Of a stretch of DNA of 64,000 nt, positions 43,636 through 52,022 are shown piece by piece; the first letter of the stretch is position 1; every line of letters begins with the position of its first letter. This stretch comes from Corynebacterium sp. p3-SID1145 (GTDB lineage: Bacteria; Actinomycetota; Actinomycetes; Mycobacteriales; Mycobacteriaceae), in assembly GCA_025144245.1 (NCBI GenBank), contig JALXXC010000008.1, positions 1 to 64,000 of the forward strand. Direction: 5' to 3'. The position numbers and the translations under genes are program-made. The notes beneath the pieces were generated by a model that had not been told where the DNA came from, did not search any database, and was given only the letters and a program-made list of their open reading frames with translations.

Positions 43636-45528
43636 TCAGCGCTTCGCTTGCGCAGCCCGCAGGCCGTTCAAGATCACGATGACTTCGGCGACCTCGTGAA
43701 CCAACACGACGGCGGCCAGGCCCAGCACGCCGCTGATCGCAAGCGGCATCAACACGATGATGATGGCCAGAGACAGCACGATGTTTTGGTTGATGATCCT
43801 GCTGCCTCGGCGGGCGTGCTGCAGCGCCTGCGGGATCAGCCGGAGGTCGTGGCCGGTGAAGGCGACGTCAGCGGACTCGATCGCGGCGTCGGAGCCACTA
43901 GCTCCCATCGCGATGCCCACCGTCGCGCCCGCCAGTGCCGGAGCGTCGTTGATGCCGTCACCGATCATCGCCGTCGGCGTCTTGGAGGAGAGTTCGGCTA
44001 CGATGCTCGCCTTGTCCTCCGGGCGAAGCTCGGCGCGCACGTCGTCGATTCCCGCGATTTCAGCCAGTGCCCGGGCGGTGCGAGTGTTGTCACCGGTGAG
44101 CATGCTCACTTCCACGTCATTGGCGTGCAGGGTCTGCACGGCTTCGGGCACCTCGGGCCGCAACTCGTCGCGAACCCCGATTGCCCCGGCGAGAGCGTCA
44201 TCGACGGTGACCAGGACGCAGGTCTGGCCCTCGGACTCCATGCGCTCAACGTCTGCCTTTAGTGGCCCGGCGTCGATCCACCGGGGGCTGCCCACCAGCA
44301 CCCGTCGGCCTTCGACGGTGCCGCTGATGCCGTGCCCGGCTTCCTCGCTGATGTCCTGGGCGGCGGGCGCTTCGGGCAACGCTGCCGCGATCGCCGCGGC
44401 GAGGGGGTGCGTCGATTGCTGTTCAACTGCCGCCGCGAAGGCAAGCACCTGCGCCCGATCGAATCCGTCTGCCGGGACCACGCCGGTAACCTCGGGCTGG
44501 TTGCGGGTGAGGGTTCCGGTCTTGTCCACCGCTAGGTGAAGGATGCCGCCGAGCCGCTCGAACGCCGCGCCAGACTTGATGACCACGCCAAACTGGCTGG
44601 CTGCCCCGATCGCGGCCACGACTGTCAGCGGCACGGAGATTGCCAGCGCGCACGGCGACGCTGCGACCAGGACCACCAACGCTCGGGTGATCCACGTCTC
44701 GGGGTCGCCCAGCAGCGAGCCGATCACGCCGACCAGCACCGCCAGGATAATCACCCCGGGCACTAGGGGTCGGGCAATCCGGTCGGCGATCCGGGCGCGG
44801 TCGCCCTTTTCCGCCTGCGCCTGCTCGACTAGGTCCACGAGTGTGGTCAGCGAGTTGTCCGTTCCAGCTGCGGTCGTCTCGACCTCCAGCGAACCGGCGG
44901 AGTTGATCGCTCCCGCGGGCACCTCATCACCGGGCGCGACCTCCTCTGGAATGGATTCTCCGGTGATCGCTGAGGTGTCAAGGCTGGAGCGCCCGGACCG
45001 AATGATGCCGTCCGTGGCGATCCGCTCGCCGGGGCGCACGAGCATCAGCTCGCCAGCCACGAGGTCCTTCGCTGTGACCTCGACCGTCGCTCCGTCGCGG
45101 AGCACCGTCGCGGTCTGAGGTACCAACTTCAACAGTGCCCGCAGTCCGCCCTGGGCCCGGTCCATTGCCTTGTCCTCGAGCGCCTCAGCGATCGAGTACA
45201 GGAACGCCAGCGCCGCGGCCTCTTCGACGAAGCCGAGGATCACCGCGCCAACCGCGCTGATCGTCATCAGCAAACCAATGCCGAGCTTGCGCTTCGTGAA
45301 AAGATTCCGGATCGCTCCGGGCGCGAACGTATACGCCCCTAGCAGCAGGCCGATCCAGAACAGTATCGTCGCGGGTGTCTCCAGCCCGGACCAGTCCAGC
45401 GCCAGGCCTATGCAGAGGGCTACGCCGGAGAAGATCGGCAGTAGCAACTCGGGGTCCTTCCACCATGGCTGATCGAGCTCTTCGATATCCGTGGCGGTTT
45501 CGTGTTCGCATCCACACGCCGAGCTCAT
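43636..45528 (-). CDS. P1B-type heavy-metal ATPase with SPC motif (CadA/CtpG-like)
   Basis: A 630-residue metal pump. Short N-terminus with CGCEH instead of an HMA domain; TGES, VAASPCALAIS (SPC) in TM6, DKTGT, THPLAAAI, GDGINDAPAL. SPC normally marks the P1B-4 subgroup (Co/Zn/Cd/Fe), which also has HEGGT in the last helices; here the corresponding segment is VLVHEVAEVIVILNG, so the second metal-site motif differs. ATG 45528 overlaps the cmtR stop (ATGA), and CmtR in mycobacteria senses Cd/Pb. Cd/Zn/Pb export is the best guess. Confidence 0.9.
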   Translation of the reverse strand: MSSACGCEHETATDIEELDQPWWKDPELLLPIFSGVALCIGLALDWSGLETPATILFWIGLLLGAYTFAPGAIRNLFTKRKLGIGLLMTISAVGAVILGFVEEAAALAFLYSIAEALEDKAMDRAQGGLRALLKLVPQTATVLRDGATVEVTAKDLVAGELMLVRPGERIATDGIIRSGRSSLDTSAITGESIPEEVAPGDEVPAGAINSAGSLEVETTAAGTDNSLTTLVDLVEQAQAEKGDRARIADRIARPLVPGVIILAVLVGVIGSLLGDPETWITRALVVLVAASPCALAISVPLTVVAAIGAASQFGVVIKSGAAFERLGGILHLAVDKTGTLTRNQPEVTGVVPADGFDRAQVLAFAAAVEQQSTHPLAAAIAAALPEAPAAQDISEEAGHGISGTVEGRRVLVGSPRWIDAGPLKADVERMESEGQTCVLVTVDDALAGAIGVRDELRPEVPEAVQTLHANDVEVSMLTGDNTRTARALAEIAGIDDVRAELRPEDKASIVAELSSKTPTAMIGDGINDAPALAGATVGIAMGASGSDAAIESADVAFTGHDLRLIPQALQHARRGSRIINQNIVLSLAIIIVLMPLAISGVLGLAAVVLVHEVAEVIVILNGLRAAQAKR

Positions 45529-45884
45529 GCGTCCGCTCCTTTCACGCCACAGCCGGGCACCGAGCACTCAGGGTCGATGCACGGGGCGTTTTCGTCGACA
45601 GCTAACGTCGCGTTCACCAGCGCGTCGAGCGCTGCCGCGAGGTGCGGATCGGCGATTTCGTAGCGGGTCTTGCGGCCCTCCGGCTCGGCGATGACGATGC
45701 CACAATCGCGCAAGCAGGTTAGGTGGTTCGAGACGTTCGAGCGGGTCAGGTCCAGGTCGCGCGCAAGCACGGCTGGGTAGCTCGGGCCGTCGAGTAGGGT
45801 CATCAGGATTCGGGAGCGCGTCGGATCGGCCATAGCCCGGCCGAGCCGGTTCATGACGTCGAGGCGTGAAGCAATAGTCAGCAT
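45525..45884 (-). CDS. cmtR: ArsR/SmtB-family Cd/Pb sensor CmtR
   Basis: A 119-residue winged-helix repressor very like M. tuberculosis CmtR: RLGRAMADPTRSRILMTLLDG, DLTRSNVSNHLTCLRDCG and a C-terminal Cys tail (DENAPCIDPECSVPGCG). CmtR binds Cd/Pb through Cys in the TCLRDCG block and a C-terminal Cys. ATG 45884 is seven bases after the -10 TATAGT (leaderless). First gene of the cmtR-ATPase operon. Confidence 0.93.
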   Translation of the reverse strand: MLTIASRLDVMNRLGRAMADPTRSRILMTLLDGPSYPAVLARDLDLTRSNVSNHLTCLRDCGIVIAEPEGRKTRYEIADPHLAAALDALVNATLAVDENAPCIDPECSVPGCGVKGADA

Positions 45885-45885
45885 G

Positions 45886-45902
45886 TACTGAACTATACAG
45901 TA
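45886..45902 (-). promoter_or_regulatory. cmtR operator/promoter
   Basis: Inverted repeat TACTG-N7-CAGTA centred on the -10 hexamer TATAGT (45897-45892, minus strand). Autorepression by CmtR is the likely use. Confidence 0.55.
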
Positions 45903-46108
45903 TTCACTGAATGATTTAACACGCACTGAACTGACATTGAAGCGAAGAGCTTGCGACCTGCAGGGATTGGTCGATGGGATAGCCGGTAACTGGGCCTTCG
46001 CTGTTCGGCCGACAGCCCAGCCTGCGTTTTAAACGTGCGTTGCTAGCCGGGTACTGTCTCCCGGATCCCTCTAGTGAGACCCGACAGCAAATCGAGCAGG
46101 TCACGTAG

Positions 46109-47188
46109 CTAGGACTCCGGTTGACGCTGAACGCGGCGCGGCAAGACCACGTTGGGGTAGGTCCGCACGTAGCCAACTGCAATGATGATCAAGGCGGCGA
46201 ATGCGCCTAGAACTGTCTCAGCGGTGCGGGCCAGCAGCATGGGGGCAACAGGTGCGGCATCGACGGTCTGAACCATGAGCAACGCGGTCGGGGTGATGAA
46301 GGTCGCGGCGATCGTGTAATTCCGCGTCACGTACATCTCCGTGAGGTACTGCAGGACGATGATCCACACGACGATCTGCCAGCCGTGCAACGAGTGCGAC
46401 AAGAGAAAGCCCGCTACGGCGATGCCGGTGAGGGTACCCACCACGCGCTCAATTGCACGGTAATACTGCATTTTGAATCGCGAGTTGACCAAGGGAGCCA
46501 CCGACGCGACCATCGCCCAGTACGAGTGGGAGAGGGGGTCGAATAGACTAACGGAAATCAGGCCGAGCGTTCCCGCGATCAGAGGTGAGAAGAAAAACCG
46601 GCTGGCTTCCACAGCCAACCGCTGCCACGGGAGACGTGCAGCATCGGGGGCACGTGTCGGGACTTCGTTCGGCTTCGCGTTGCCGCCGGGTCCCTCGCCA
46701 ATGAACTGGGAAAGCTGCCCCAGCACGAGACACAGCAACGCTGCACCGCCAGCGATGGCGAAGGCCAACGAAGGGTGCACGGGGTTGCGGACAGACCCGA
46801 CTGCCGCGACGGAGAAGACCACGAAGACGGAACCAGAAGGCTTCATGTCCGCCGTCAACGCGACCGTCGCCCACAGCGAGGACGCTAACGCTGTGACCAC
46901 CATGAGTAACCACGGACTCAGGTCGAACCAGGCGATTGTCGCGCCGATTGTGACAGCGAGGGTCAGGGCGATCCCGGCGAGGATGTGGTGCTTCAGTCGT
47001 TTCTGGCGGGTTGCGTGTCGTCCGTACACGCCGGTGAATGCCCCGAAGTTCGCGTAGATAGCCAGATCGATCCGCCCGAGCGCCAGCAGCGTGAACATAG
47101 GGATGGCCACACCGAGGGCCGTGCGGAATGCCGGGATATGGTCGCGCTGAGCAGGACCCATCTGGAACAGCGGATTGGACGTGGGCAA
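46109..47188 (-). CDS. FUSC-family (aromatic acid exporter-like) membrane protein
   Basis: A 359-residue protein with two blocks of helices (about residues 20-150 and 205-350) separated by a cytoplasmic segment, the FUSC/AaeB-like architecture, including the FUSC-type block SHSYWAMVASVAPLVNS and RAIERVVGTLTGIAVAG. These proteins export aromatic acids or fusaric acid. TTG 47188 has a perfect AGGAGG six bases upstream, which avoids overlap with the preceding gene. A 3' fragment of a paralogue lies at 40.6 kb. Confidence 0.82.
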   Translation of the reverse strand: MPTSNPLFQMGPAQRDHIPAFRTALGVAIPMFTLLALGRIDLAIYANFGAFTGVYGRHATRQKRLKHHILAGIALTLAVTIGATIAWFDLSPWLLMVVTALASSLWATVALTADMKPSGSVFVVFSVAAVGSVRNPVHPSLAFAIAGGAALLCLVLGQLSQFIGEGPGGNAKPNEVPTRAPDAARLPWQRLAVEASRFFFSPLIAGTLGLISVSLFDPLSHSYWAMVASVAPLVNSRFKMQYYRAIERVVGTLTGIAVAGFLLSHSLHGWQIVVWIIVLQYLTEMYVTRNYTIAATFITPTALLMVQTVDAAPVAPMLLARTAETVLGAFAALIIIAVGYVRTYPNVVLPRRVQRQPES

Positions 47189-47210
47189 CGGCGACCTCCT
47201 CGACACTGAC

Positions 47211-47825
47211 CTAGCCGTGAATTTTGGAACGTGCATCACTGTAACGAGCACCAGCAGCGGTCACTTGGAAGGGTGCGAGTGCCTGAGTCGTGGGCTCGTT
47301 AAAAAAGATGGAAAATCCGAAAAGTATCAAGGGCATTGATAGTCCGAGGAGACCGGCGACACACCCGATCTGTGTGCCGAGGTCCTGCTCCTTGAATTTG
47401 AAAGGCGCGAATTTCACCCCGCATTCTTTCATTGCTTTGTGGATCTCCATATCCAGGTTCCGTCCGCTCTTTTTGCGTTTGACCCATTTGCCGCGTTCGT
47501 CGCGCCACACCTCCCAGTGCAGGTCGGCCCTAAAAGCCGTGCCCATGAAACCGGAAGTGAATTTGCTGGTCGAATTCGGTCCTTGTTCGGTGCCATAACG
47601 AATGATGCGATCCTCGCGCACGAAGCCATCGGGACAGTCGTGCAGGATCACGACGCGCTCCTCGTCGAAGGCTTCTCTCTCGGTGCCGAATTCTCTGACG
47701 ATATTGTCCCGGCGGGTTTGGATCACCACGCTCGAAGGTGTCGTCGTGATGGTGAATATCGTTCCGAGCAGACGTGGATACAAAGCGTGGGCGAGCGCGA
47801 CTACGCGTGGACTGCCCCGGAACAC
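47211..47825 (-). CDS. uncharacterised protein with two hydrophobic segments
   Basis: A 204-residue protein. Residues 10-28 are moderately hydrophobic, the middle is charged (WEVWRDERGKWVKRKKSG), a helix at about 152-172 (GCVAGLLGLSMPLILFGFSIFF) is clearly membrane-spanning. Start uncertain: GTG 47825 is 12 nt after the stop of a 39-residue membrane ORF, suggesting coupling. FUSC starts 22 nt after its stop, so the three form an operon. No family recognised. Confidence 0.6.
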   Translation of the reverse strand: MFRGSPRVVALAHALYPRLLGTIFTITTTPSSVVIQTRRDNIVREFGTEREAFDEERVVILHDCPDGFVREDRIIRYGTEQGPNSTSKFTSGFMGTAFRADLHWEVWRDERGKWVKRKKSGRNLDMEIHKAMKECGVKFAPFKFKEQDLGTQIGCVAGLLGLSMPLILFGFSIFFNEPTTQALAPFQVTAAGARYSDARSKIHG

Positions 47826-47837
47826 CGGCGGCGGACC

Positions 47838-47957
47838 CTATTGACTCGGATCAGGGTGCGGCTTCTCCGTTACGTCTTCGGCGATGTAGATAAGTACGAA
47901 CGCCACGGCGAAAGCGATGAAAGGTGTCAGTACGATGAGCACGACGAGCCAGTTCAT
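47838..47957 (-). CDS. 39-residue single-pass membrane peptide
   Basis: MNWLVVLIVLTPFIAFAVAF then VLIYIAEDVTEKPHPDPSQ: one helix and a short hydrophilic tail. ATG 47957 lies seven bases after a TAGAAT -10 hexamer with no ribosome-binding site, the leaderless pattern seen elsewhere here. Next gene starts 12 nt downstream. Confidence 0.6.
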   Translation of the reverse strand: MNWLVVLIVLTPFIAFAVAFVLIYIAEDVTEKPHPDPSQ

Positions 47958-48062
47958 AGGCGGAATTCTATGCAGCTTAGACTGGTAAAATGCGATAAGT
48001 AGATGGCGAACGGGCTCGCGCTTAGTGGCGGAGTCCGCGACTAGTTAGAAAGGTCCACGCTC

Positions 48063-48623
48063 GTGCCTGAGAATTTCGACCCGAGCCAGATACGCGTCGG
48101 GGACCCGGAGCGATCCGAGGCGCTGGACCGGCTTGGGGAGCACTTCGCTAATGGCTACCTCGATGTCAACGAGTTCGAGGAACGCACGGGACGGGCAGCA
48201 ACGGCGCGCACTCGGGCGGATCTATCAGCGCTGTTCGGTGACCTGCCGGGCGGTCAGTCGCAGCAGGCGCCGGTGCCGGCCACAAGAGAAACGGGTTCCA
48301 CTTTCGCGCACACGACCGCCGAGCAGGACGCCGACCGCGAACTTGAGGAAGTGCTGGAGCGGAAGAAGAAGCTGAACCGTGCACTCGGCATTTTATGGTC
48401 GATCACGATGGCAGCGTTCTTCCTCTGGCTCTTCGTTTTTGAGGGCGATTACTTCTGGGTGGTGTTCCCGGTGGCGGGTGTGCTCACCTGGGGCCTGTAC
48501 GAGTACTACGACATCGGCGACGAAGAAGACGACATGCTCGACAAGATCCTGGAGGAGCGCAGCAAGGAGCGCGCGGAGCGTCTCCGCATCGCGAACCGGC
48601 GCCGTAAGGAACTGGGGAAGTAG
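48063..48623 (+). CDS. DUF1707 plus two-TM domain protein
   Basis: A 186-residue protein. N-terminal DUF1707 (SHOCT-like): QIRVGDPERSEALDRLGEHFANGYLDVNEFEERTGRAATARTRADL without break, giving the RxGDxER...L...hxxGrLxxxEfxeR pattern. A linker, two transmembrane helices (about 110-150) and a basic C-terminus follow. Common in Actinobacteria; role unknown. GTG 48063 with GAAAGG upstream. Confidence 0.88.
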   Translation: MPENFDPSQIRVGDPERSEALDRLGEHFANGYLDVNEFEERTGRAATARTRADLSALFGDLPGGQSQQAPVPATRETGSTFAHTTAEQDADRELEEVLERKKKLNRALGILWSITMAAFFLWLFVFEGDYFWVVFPVAGVLTWGLYEYYDIGDEEDDMLDKILEERSKERAERLRIANRRRKELGK

Positions 48624-48631
48624 CTGCCCAG

Positions 48632-49309
48632 CTACACGTGGAGGCCGCGGGAGCGCCGGTGGTGCCGGTTCGCCAGGGCGGCCACTGTACCTGCGAGCAG
48701 CAGTGCGGTGACCACCCACACCGAATAAAGGCCGAATTCAACGTAGCAGCGGCCACCGATGAGTGCGCCGCACGCCAGCGACAGCCACAGCGCGAAATTG
48801 ATCAGCCACGCGCTGTGCGGGCCGCCGAAGAATGCGGCGACGAAGCGCTGCGACATCTTCACCAGGGTGCCCGTCATGTACGTCAGCGAGATGGACACCT
48901 CACCGTTGCGCTCGAACGTCGAGTTCATCGCGCCGACGGTGAACGAGAGGCTGTAGACCGCCAGGTCTTCGTGCCCGGTGGCCACCCACACCGACGCGAT
49001 CGCCGATGTCAGACAGACGAACAACAAGATCGCTTCGCGGGTTCGGGTGCGCGGAAGGTGGCGGTGCCCGAGCTGGCTGATCAGTGCGCCGATGGCCACC
49101 CCGATCAGGAACAACAACATGAGACCGCCGGCTTTGGCGGCGACATCGAGGTGCCCGTCGTTAAGCGCCGCGGTGAGGCGCGTCGTGTTGCCTGACATGA
49201 ATGACAGGAAGTATCCGCCGAGGTACATGAATCCGAGGGCGTCGATGAAGCCCGTGATGGACGACAGATAAACAGCGAGGAGATGCTCGCCCGTGCGGTA
49301 ACCTTTCAT
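48632..49309 (-). CDS. DUF1275 (YoaK) family membrane protein
   Basis: A 225-residue protein with six helices; the N-terminal block GFIDALGFMYLGGYFLSFMSGNTTRL is the DUF1275 signature, and TYMTGTLVKM is the second. No known transport substrate. ATG 49309. Divergent from a GNAT gene across 200 nt that hold the iteron arrays. Confidence 0.88.
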   Translation of the reverse strand: MKGYRTGEHLLAVYLSSITGFIDALGFMYLGGYFLSFMSGNTTRLTAALNDGHLDVAAKAGGLMLLFLIGVAIGALISQLGHRHLPRTRTREAILLFVCLTSAIASVWVATGHEDLAVYSLSFTVGAMNSTFERNGEVSISLTYMTGTLVKMSQRFVAAFFGGPHSAWLINFALWLSLACGALIGGRCYVEFGLYSVWVVTALLLAGTVAALANRHHRRSRGLHV

Positions 49310-49365
49310 GCGATCTAGCTATAACATGCCGCGGAACGATCCGGCCCACGCCGCGATTCGCAAAC

Positions 49366-49471
49366 GGTAACACTTGAACGGTAACAATCCGTTTTTCGTG
49401 GCACTAATGTCCTGTTCTGCAAACACAAAAGGGCATTGTTACCGGTCAATTGTTACCTTTTGTCTGTTACC
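49366..49471. promoter_or_regulatory. two opposed arrays of 14-bp iterons
   Basis: GGTAACA at 49366-49372 and 49380-49386; its complement TGTTACC at 49437-49443, 49451-49457 and 49465-49471. Spacing within each array is exactly 14 bp. Flanks are partly conserved (AACGGTAACA; ATTGTTACC; TGTTACCTTTTGTC twice). They lie between the divergent DUF1275 and GNAT genes. Confidence 0.7.
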
Positions 49472-49510
49472 TTTTGTCGCACAGCCAAGGAGGGGAGGAG
49501 GGCAGGATTC

Positions 49511-49972
49511 ATGGCTATAAATCGTGTGAGCCGAGCACGGCCCAGCGATGCCGCCACCGTCGCGAAGCTCTTGCACGCCTTCAATACCGAGTTCGACACA
49601 CCCGTTCCCGACGAAGCGACGCTGACTCGCAGGTGGGAAGCATTGCTTGCGCGCGACGATGTCCTCGTCCTTCTCGCCGGCGATGTCGCCTTCGCATTCC
49701 TGACCCTGCGCCCCACGCCCTACTGGGATGGCCCGCTCGCGCAGCTCGAGGAACTCTACGTTGCCCCCGCACACCGAGGCCACGGCACCGGCAGCATGCT
49801 TATCGACGAAGCCTGCGCCCTCTCCCGCCTCCGCGGTGCCCAGGAGATGCTCATCAACGTCGACGAGATCGACCACGATGCCCGGCGCTTCTATGAGCGC
49901 CACGGCTTTTCCAACTACGAAATCGGACAGGACTACCGGATGCTGTGCTACATCCGGGAGCTGGAGGGCTAA
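49511..49972 (+). CDS. GNAT N-acetyltransferase
   Basis: A 153-residue GNAT. AcCoA loop: LEELYVAPAHRGHGTGSMLIDEA (residues about 78-100), C-terminal RRFYERHGFSN. ATG 49511 after a GGAGG-rich leader. Substrate unknown. Likely controlled by the iteron arrays directly upstream. Contains a GCTTATCGACG copy at 49798-49808 within MLIDE. Converges with the lipoprotein gene, whose stop overlaps its own end. Confidence 0.9.
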   Translation: MAINRVSRARPSDAATVAKLLHAFNTEFDTPVPDEATLTRRWEALLARDDVLVLLAGDVAFAFLTLRPTPYWDGPLAQLEELYVAPAHRGHGTGSMLIDEACALSRLRGAQEMLINVDEIDHDARRFYERHGFSNYEIGQDYRMLCYIRELEG

Positions 49973-50622
49973 AGCTCCTCGATCCGTCCTTGATCTTGGG
50001 TCAACATGAGCGCACCGAGCGGTAAACCCGTATCGGAGCGATAGGACATGTCGCGTTTGGTGACGATCAGCCTAATGCGCTTGCCCACGTACGGGTCCCA
50101 CCGCGGGCTCGCGTCCGAGAATTTACTATTCGTGCCGAGTTCGACGAGCTCGTTGACGCGGCTGTAGTTTTGGTCGCCTGCCTTATTCGCCGTGAATTCG
50201 GTGGGCTCGTCCAAGACAAGCACGAAGTACCGGTCTGAGGGCTTGGCAGTGCCAGGGTTCGGGTTAGGCTTGCCATTCAAGACCTCTTCGGTGGTCTGTT
50301 TCTCCACCGTGCCGATGAACTCGAATTCTCCCGGCGCGAGATCGCTCGACGCGTTTTGCTCCTCCTCGGCATCGGCTTCGGTATTGGCATCGGCCTCCGC
50401 CTCCGGTTCTTGAGCTGGGTCCTCGCCTTCGATTTCGTCATCGGGGCCGAGGACGGTGCCGTCGTTGTACTGGGTGACGGTGACGATCTCGACACCGCCG
50501 GCGGCCTCTTCCGGTTGCGCCTGCGGGGTTTCGGTCGGTTCTGTGCCGCCGCAGGCCGCGAGGAGAAGGGAAGTGCCGGTGAGGATACTGGTGAAACATG
50601 CTGCGCGACGCCGGATTTTCAT
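49969..50622 (-). CDS. acidic-linker lipoprotein
   Basis: A 217-residue lipoprotein with lipobox LLAAC (Cys 24). A Glu/Asp/Ala-rich linker (about 60-95) precedes a C-terminal domain (FEFIGTVEKQT to the end) with YFVLVLDEPTEFTA and KRIRLIVTKRDMSYRSDTGLP. ATG 50622. Stop overlaps the GNAT stop. Family not recognised. Confidence 0.75.
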   Translation of the reverse strand: MKIRRRAACFTSILTGTSLLLAACGGTEPTETPQAQPEEAAGGVEIVTVTQYNDGTVLGPDDEIEGEDPAQEPEAEADANTEADAEEEQNASSDLAPGEFEFIGTVEKQTTEEVLNGKPNPNPGTAKPSDRYFVLVLDEPTEFTANKAGDQNYSRVNELVELGTNSKFSDASPRWDPYVGKRIRLIVTKRDMSYRSDTGLPLGALMLTQDQGRIEEL

Positions 50623-50663
50623 GGGGTCAAGGTATCACGAGGCGGAGGTGATGGAGGCTTGAA

Positions 50664-51764
50664 CTAGGCCTGAGGGTCCGTGAGTTGGAATGGCACGGTC
50701 TGCCCTTCGGCACCGTTTACGACGATGGACACGCCCTGTTCCCCGGGGTAGTAGGTGCGGGTTCCGGTGACGGCGAAGGAGTGGCTTTTGGCCAGTTCGC
50801 GCTCCTCACCGGGGGCGAGGGCGAGCCGGCCGAGGCGGAAGGTGGTGGGCCGGCGGGCACCGTTCTTCTTCAGGAAGTGGATGCGGTAGTTGACGAGAAT
50901 GCGGCGCGGACTATCGGAGGTGTTGACCACGCGGGCGGTGACCTCGGCCTTTTCCCCGATGGTAACGCGCGCCGGAAACGTGGTGGACACCAGCGCGATC
51001 GCGTCGGACGCGGCGAAGCCGACGGTGGATAGCGCCGCAGGATCGCCGTTTTTCACCAGGCTGCGCAGACCCCGCTCGGCCACCCGCGCGACTTCGCGGG
51101 AATCGTCTGCAGCGAGCCAGCGCTCGGCGGTGGCGACGGCGAGCGAAGGGTGGGTGCGCCCGATGTCGTTGAGGTTATTAGCCACAGAGGTGCGCACATA
51201 TAAAGAGGTGTCTGCGTATAGGCGGTCGAGCACGGGAATGATGGGTGAGGGGTCTGCCAGAAACGGGCGGTGCACGGGCGACCAGGGGAGGCGGGGGCGG
51301 AGGCCTTCCGTCGATAAGCGGCGCACGTTGTGGCTCGGGGAGAGCGACCATTCCTCCATGCGTGCCATCGTCTGTTCCGGGTAGCGCGCGAGGTATGGCG
51401 GCACAGCCCATTCGCCAGTGAATGCGCGGGTGAGCGCCTCGATCGCGGCGAGGGAAACCTCAGGGTGGTCGAGGCCGTAGTCCTCGATGTAGCGGCTCAC
51501 GGGCCAGAAGTGGAAGGCGTGGTTGAAGTAGCCTTCGCCTTCCGCGAGTTCGGGGCCGAGCTTATCGACGATCGCCGCCACCGCTTCCCCGTAATCCGCG
51601 GGAAGACGGTCGCGCAAGCCCCGGGCGAAGACGCCGACGCGGTCCTTGATCTCTAGGTCGTCGACTCTCTGGGCGACCCAGGCGGCGTACTCGTCGCCGT
51701 CGATGCCCAGCTGCTCACCGAGCATTCGGGCGGTGTCGGCGTTGAAGAAGTACTTCATCTTCAT
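50664..51764 (-). CDS. HEAT-repeat DNA-alkylation-repair-like protein
   Basis: About 366 residues. N-terminal and middle HEAT helices resemble the AlkC/AlkD group: GYFNHAFHFWPVSRYIEDYGL, EWSLSPSHNVRRLSTEGLRPRLPW, SLYVRTSVANNLNDIGRTHP. The last 110 residues are an Ig-like beta domain (EVTARVVNTSDSPRRILVNYRIHF). AlkD-like glycosylases remove bulky alkylated bases; catalysis here is not shown. ATG 51764 is seven bases after TAGAAT (leaderless). Two GCTTATCGACG copies lie inside. Confidence 0.82.
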   Translation of the reverse strand: MKMKYFFNADTARMLGEQLGIDGDEYAAWVAQRVDDLEIKDRVGVFARGLRDRLPADYGEAVAAIVDKLGPELAEGEGYFNHAFHFWPVSRYIEDYGLDHPEVSLAAIEALTRAFTGEWAVPPYLARYPEQTMARMEEWSLSPSHNVRRLSTEGLRPRLPWSPVHRPFLADPSPIIPVLDRLYADTSLYVRTSVANNLNDIGRTHPSLAVATAERWLAADDSREVARVAERGLRSLVKNGDPAALSTVGFAASDAIALVSTTFPARVTIGEKAEVTARVVNTSDSPRRILVNYRIHFLKKNGARRPTTFRLGRLALAPGEERELAKSHSFAVTGTRTYYPGEQGVSIVVNGAEGQTVPFQLTDPQA

Positions 51765-51860
51765 GGCGGTCATTCTACGGGTGCGTTTCCCCGTGAATCG
51801 GGGATCCCTGGAGTGATGCAGGGGCTGCGAATTTGGTGGTAGAGCACCACCGATAAGAAA

Positions 51861-51877
51861 GTCGAAAAAATTTCGAC
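51861..51877. promoter_or_regulatory. 7-bp inverted repeat upstream of the yhgE-like gene
   Basis: GTCGAAA-AAA-TTTCGAC, a perfect inverted repeat in the gap between divergent HEAT-repeat and YhgE/Pip genes. Operator candidate; no T-run, so not a typical terminator. Confidence 0.35.
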
Positions 51878-52022
51878 GGACCCGGTGAAATCACTGATTT
51901 TTTGGTTCCTTCGTACTATATTCCTCTACAAAGTAATCTGAATCACCCCTTGTGGCGAATGTGTTTCGGCGCAAAGCGTTGTGGTTTGGGGTACGAAATT
52001 CGATGAGAAATGGGGTACTTCG

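Noticed and set aside
49366..49471. CRISPR array
   Set aside because: Repeats are 7 bp, spacing is 14 bp and orientations differ; no Cas genes are present.
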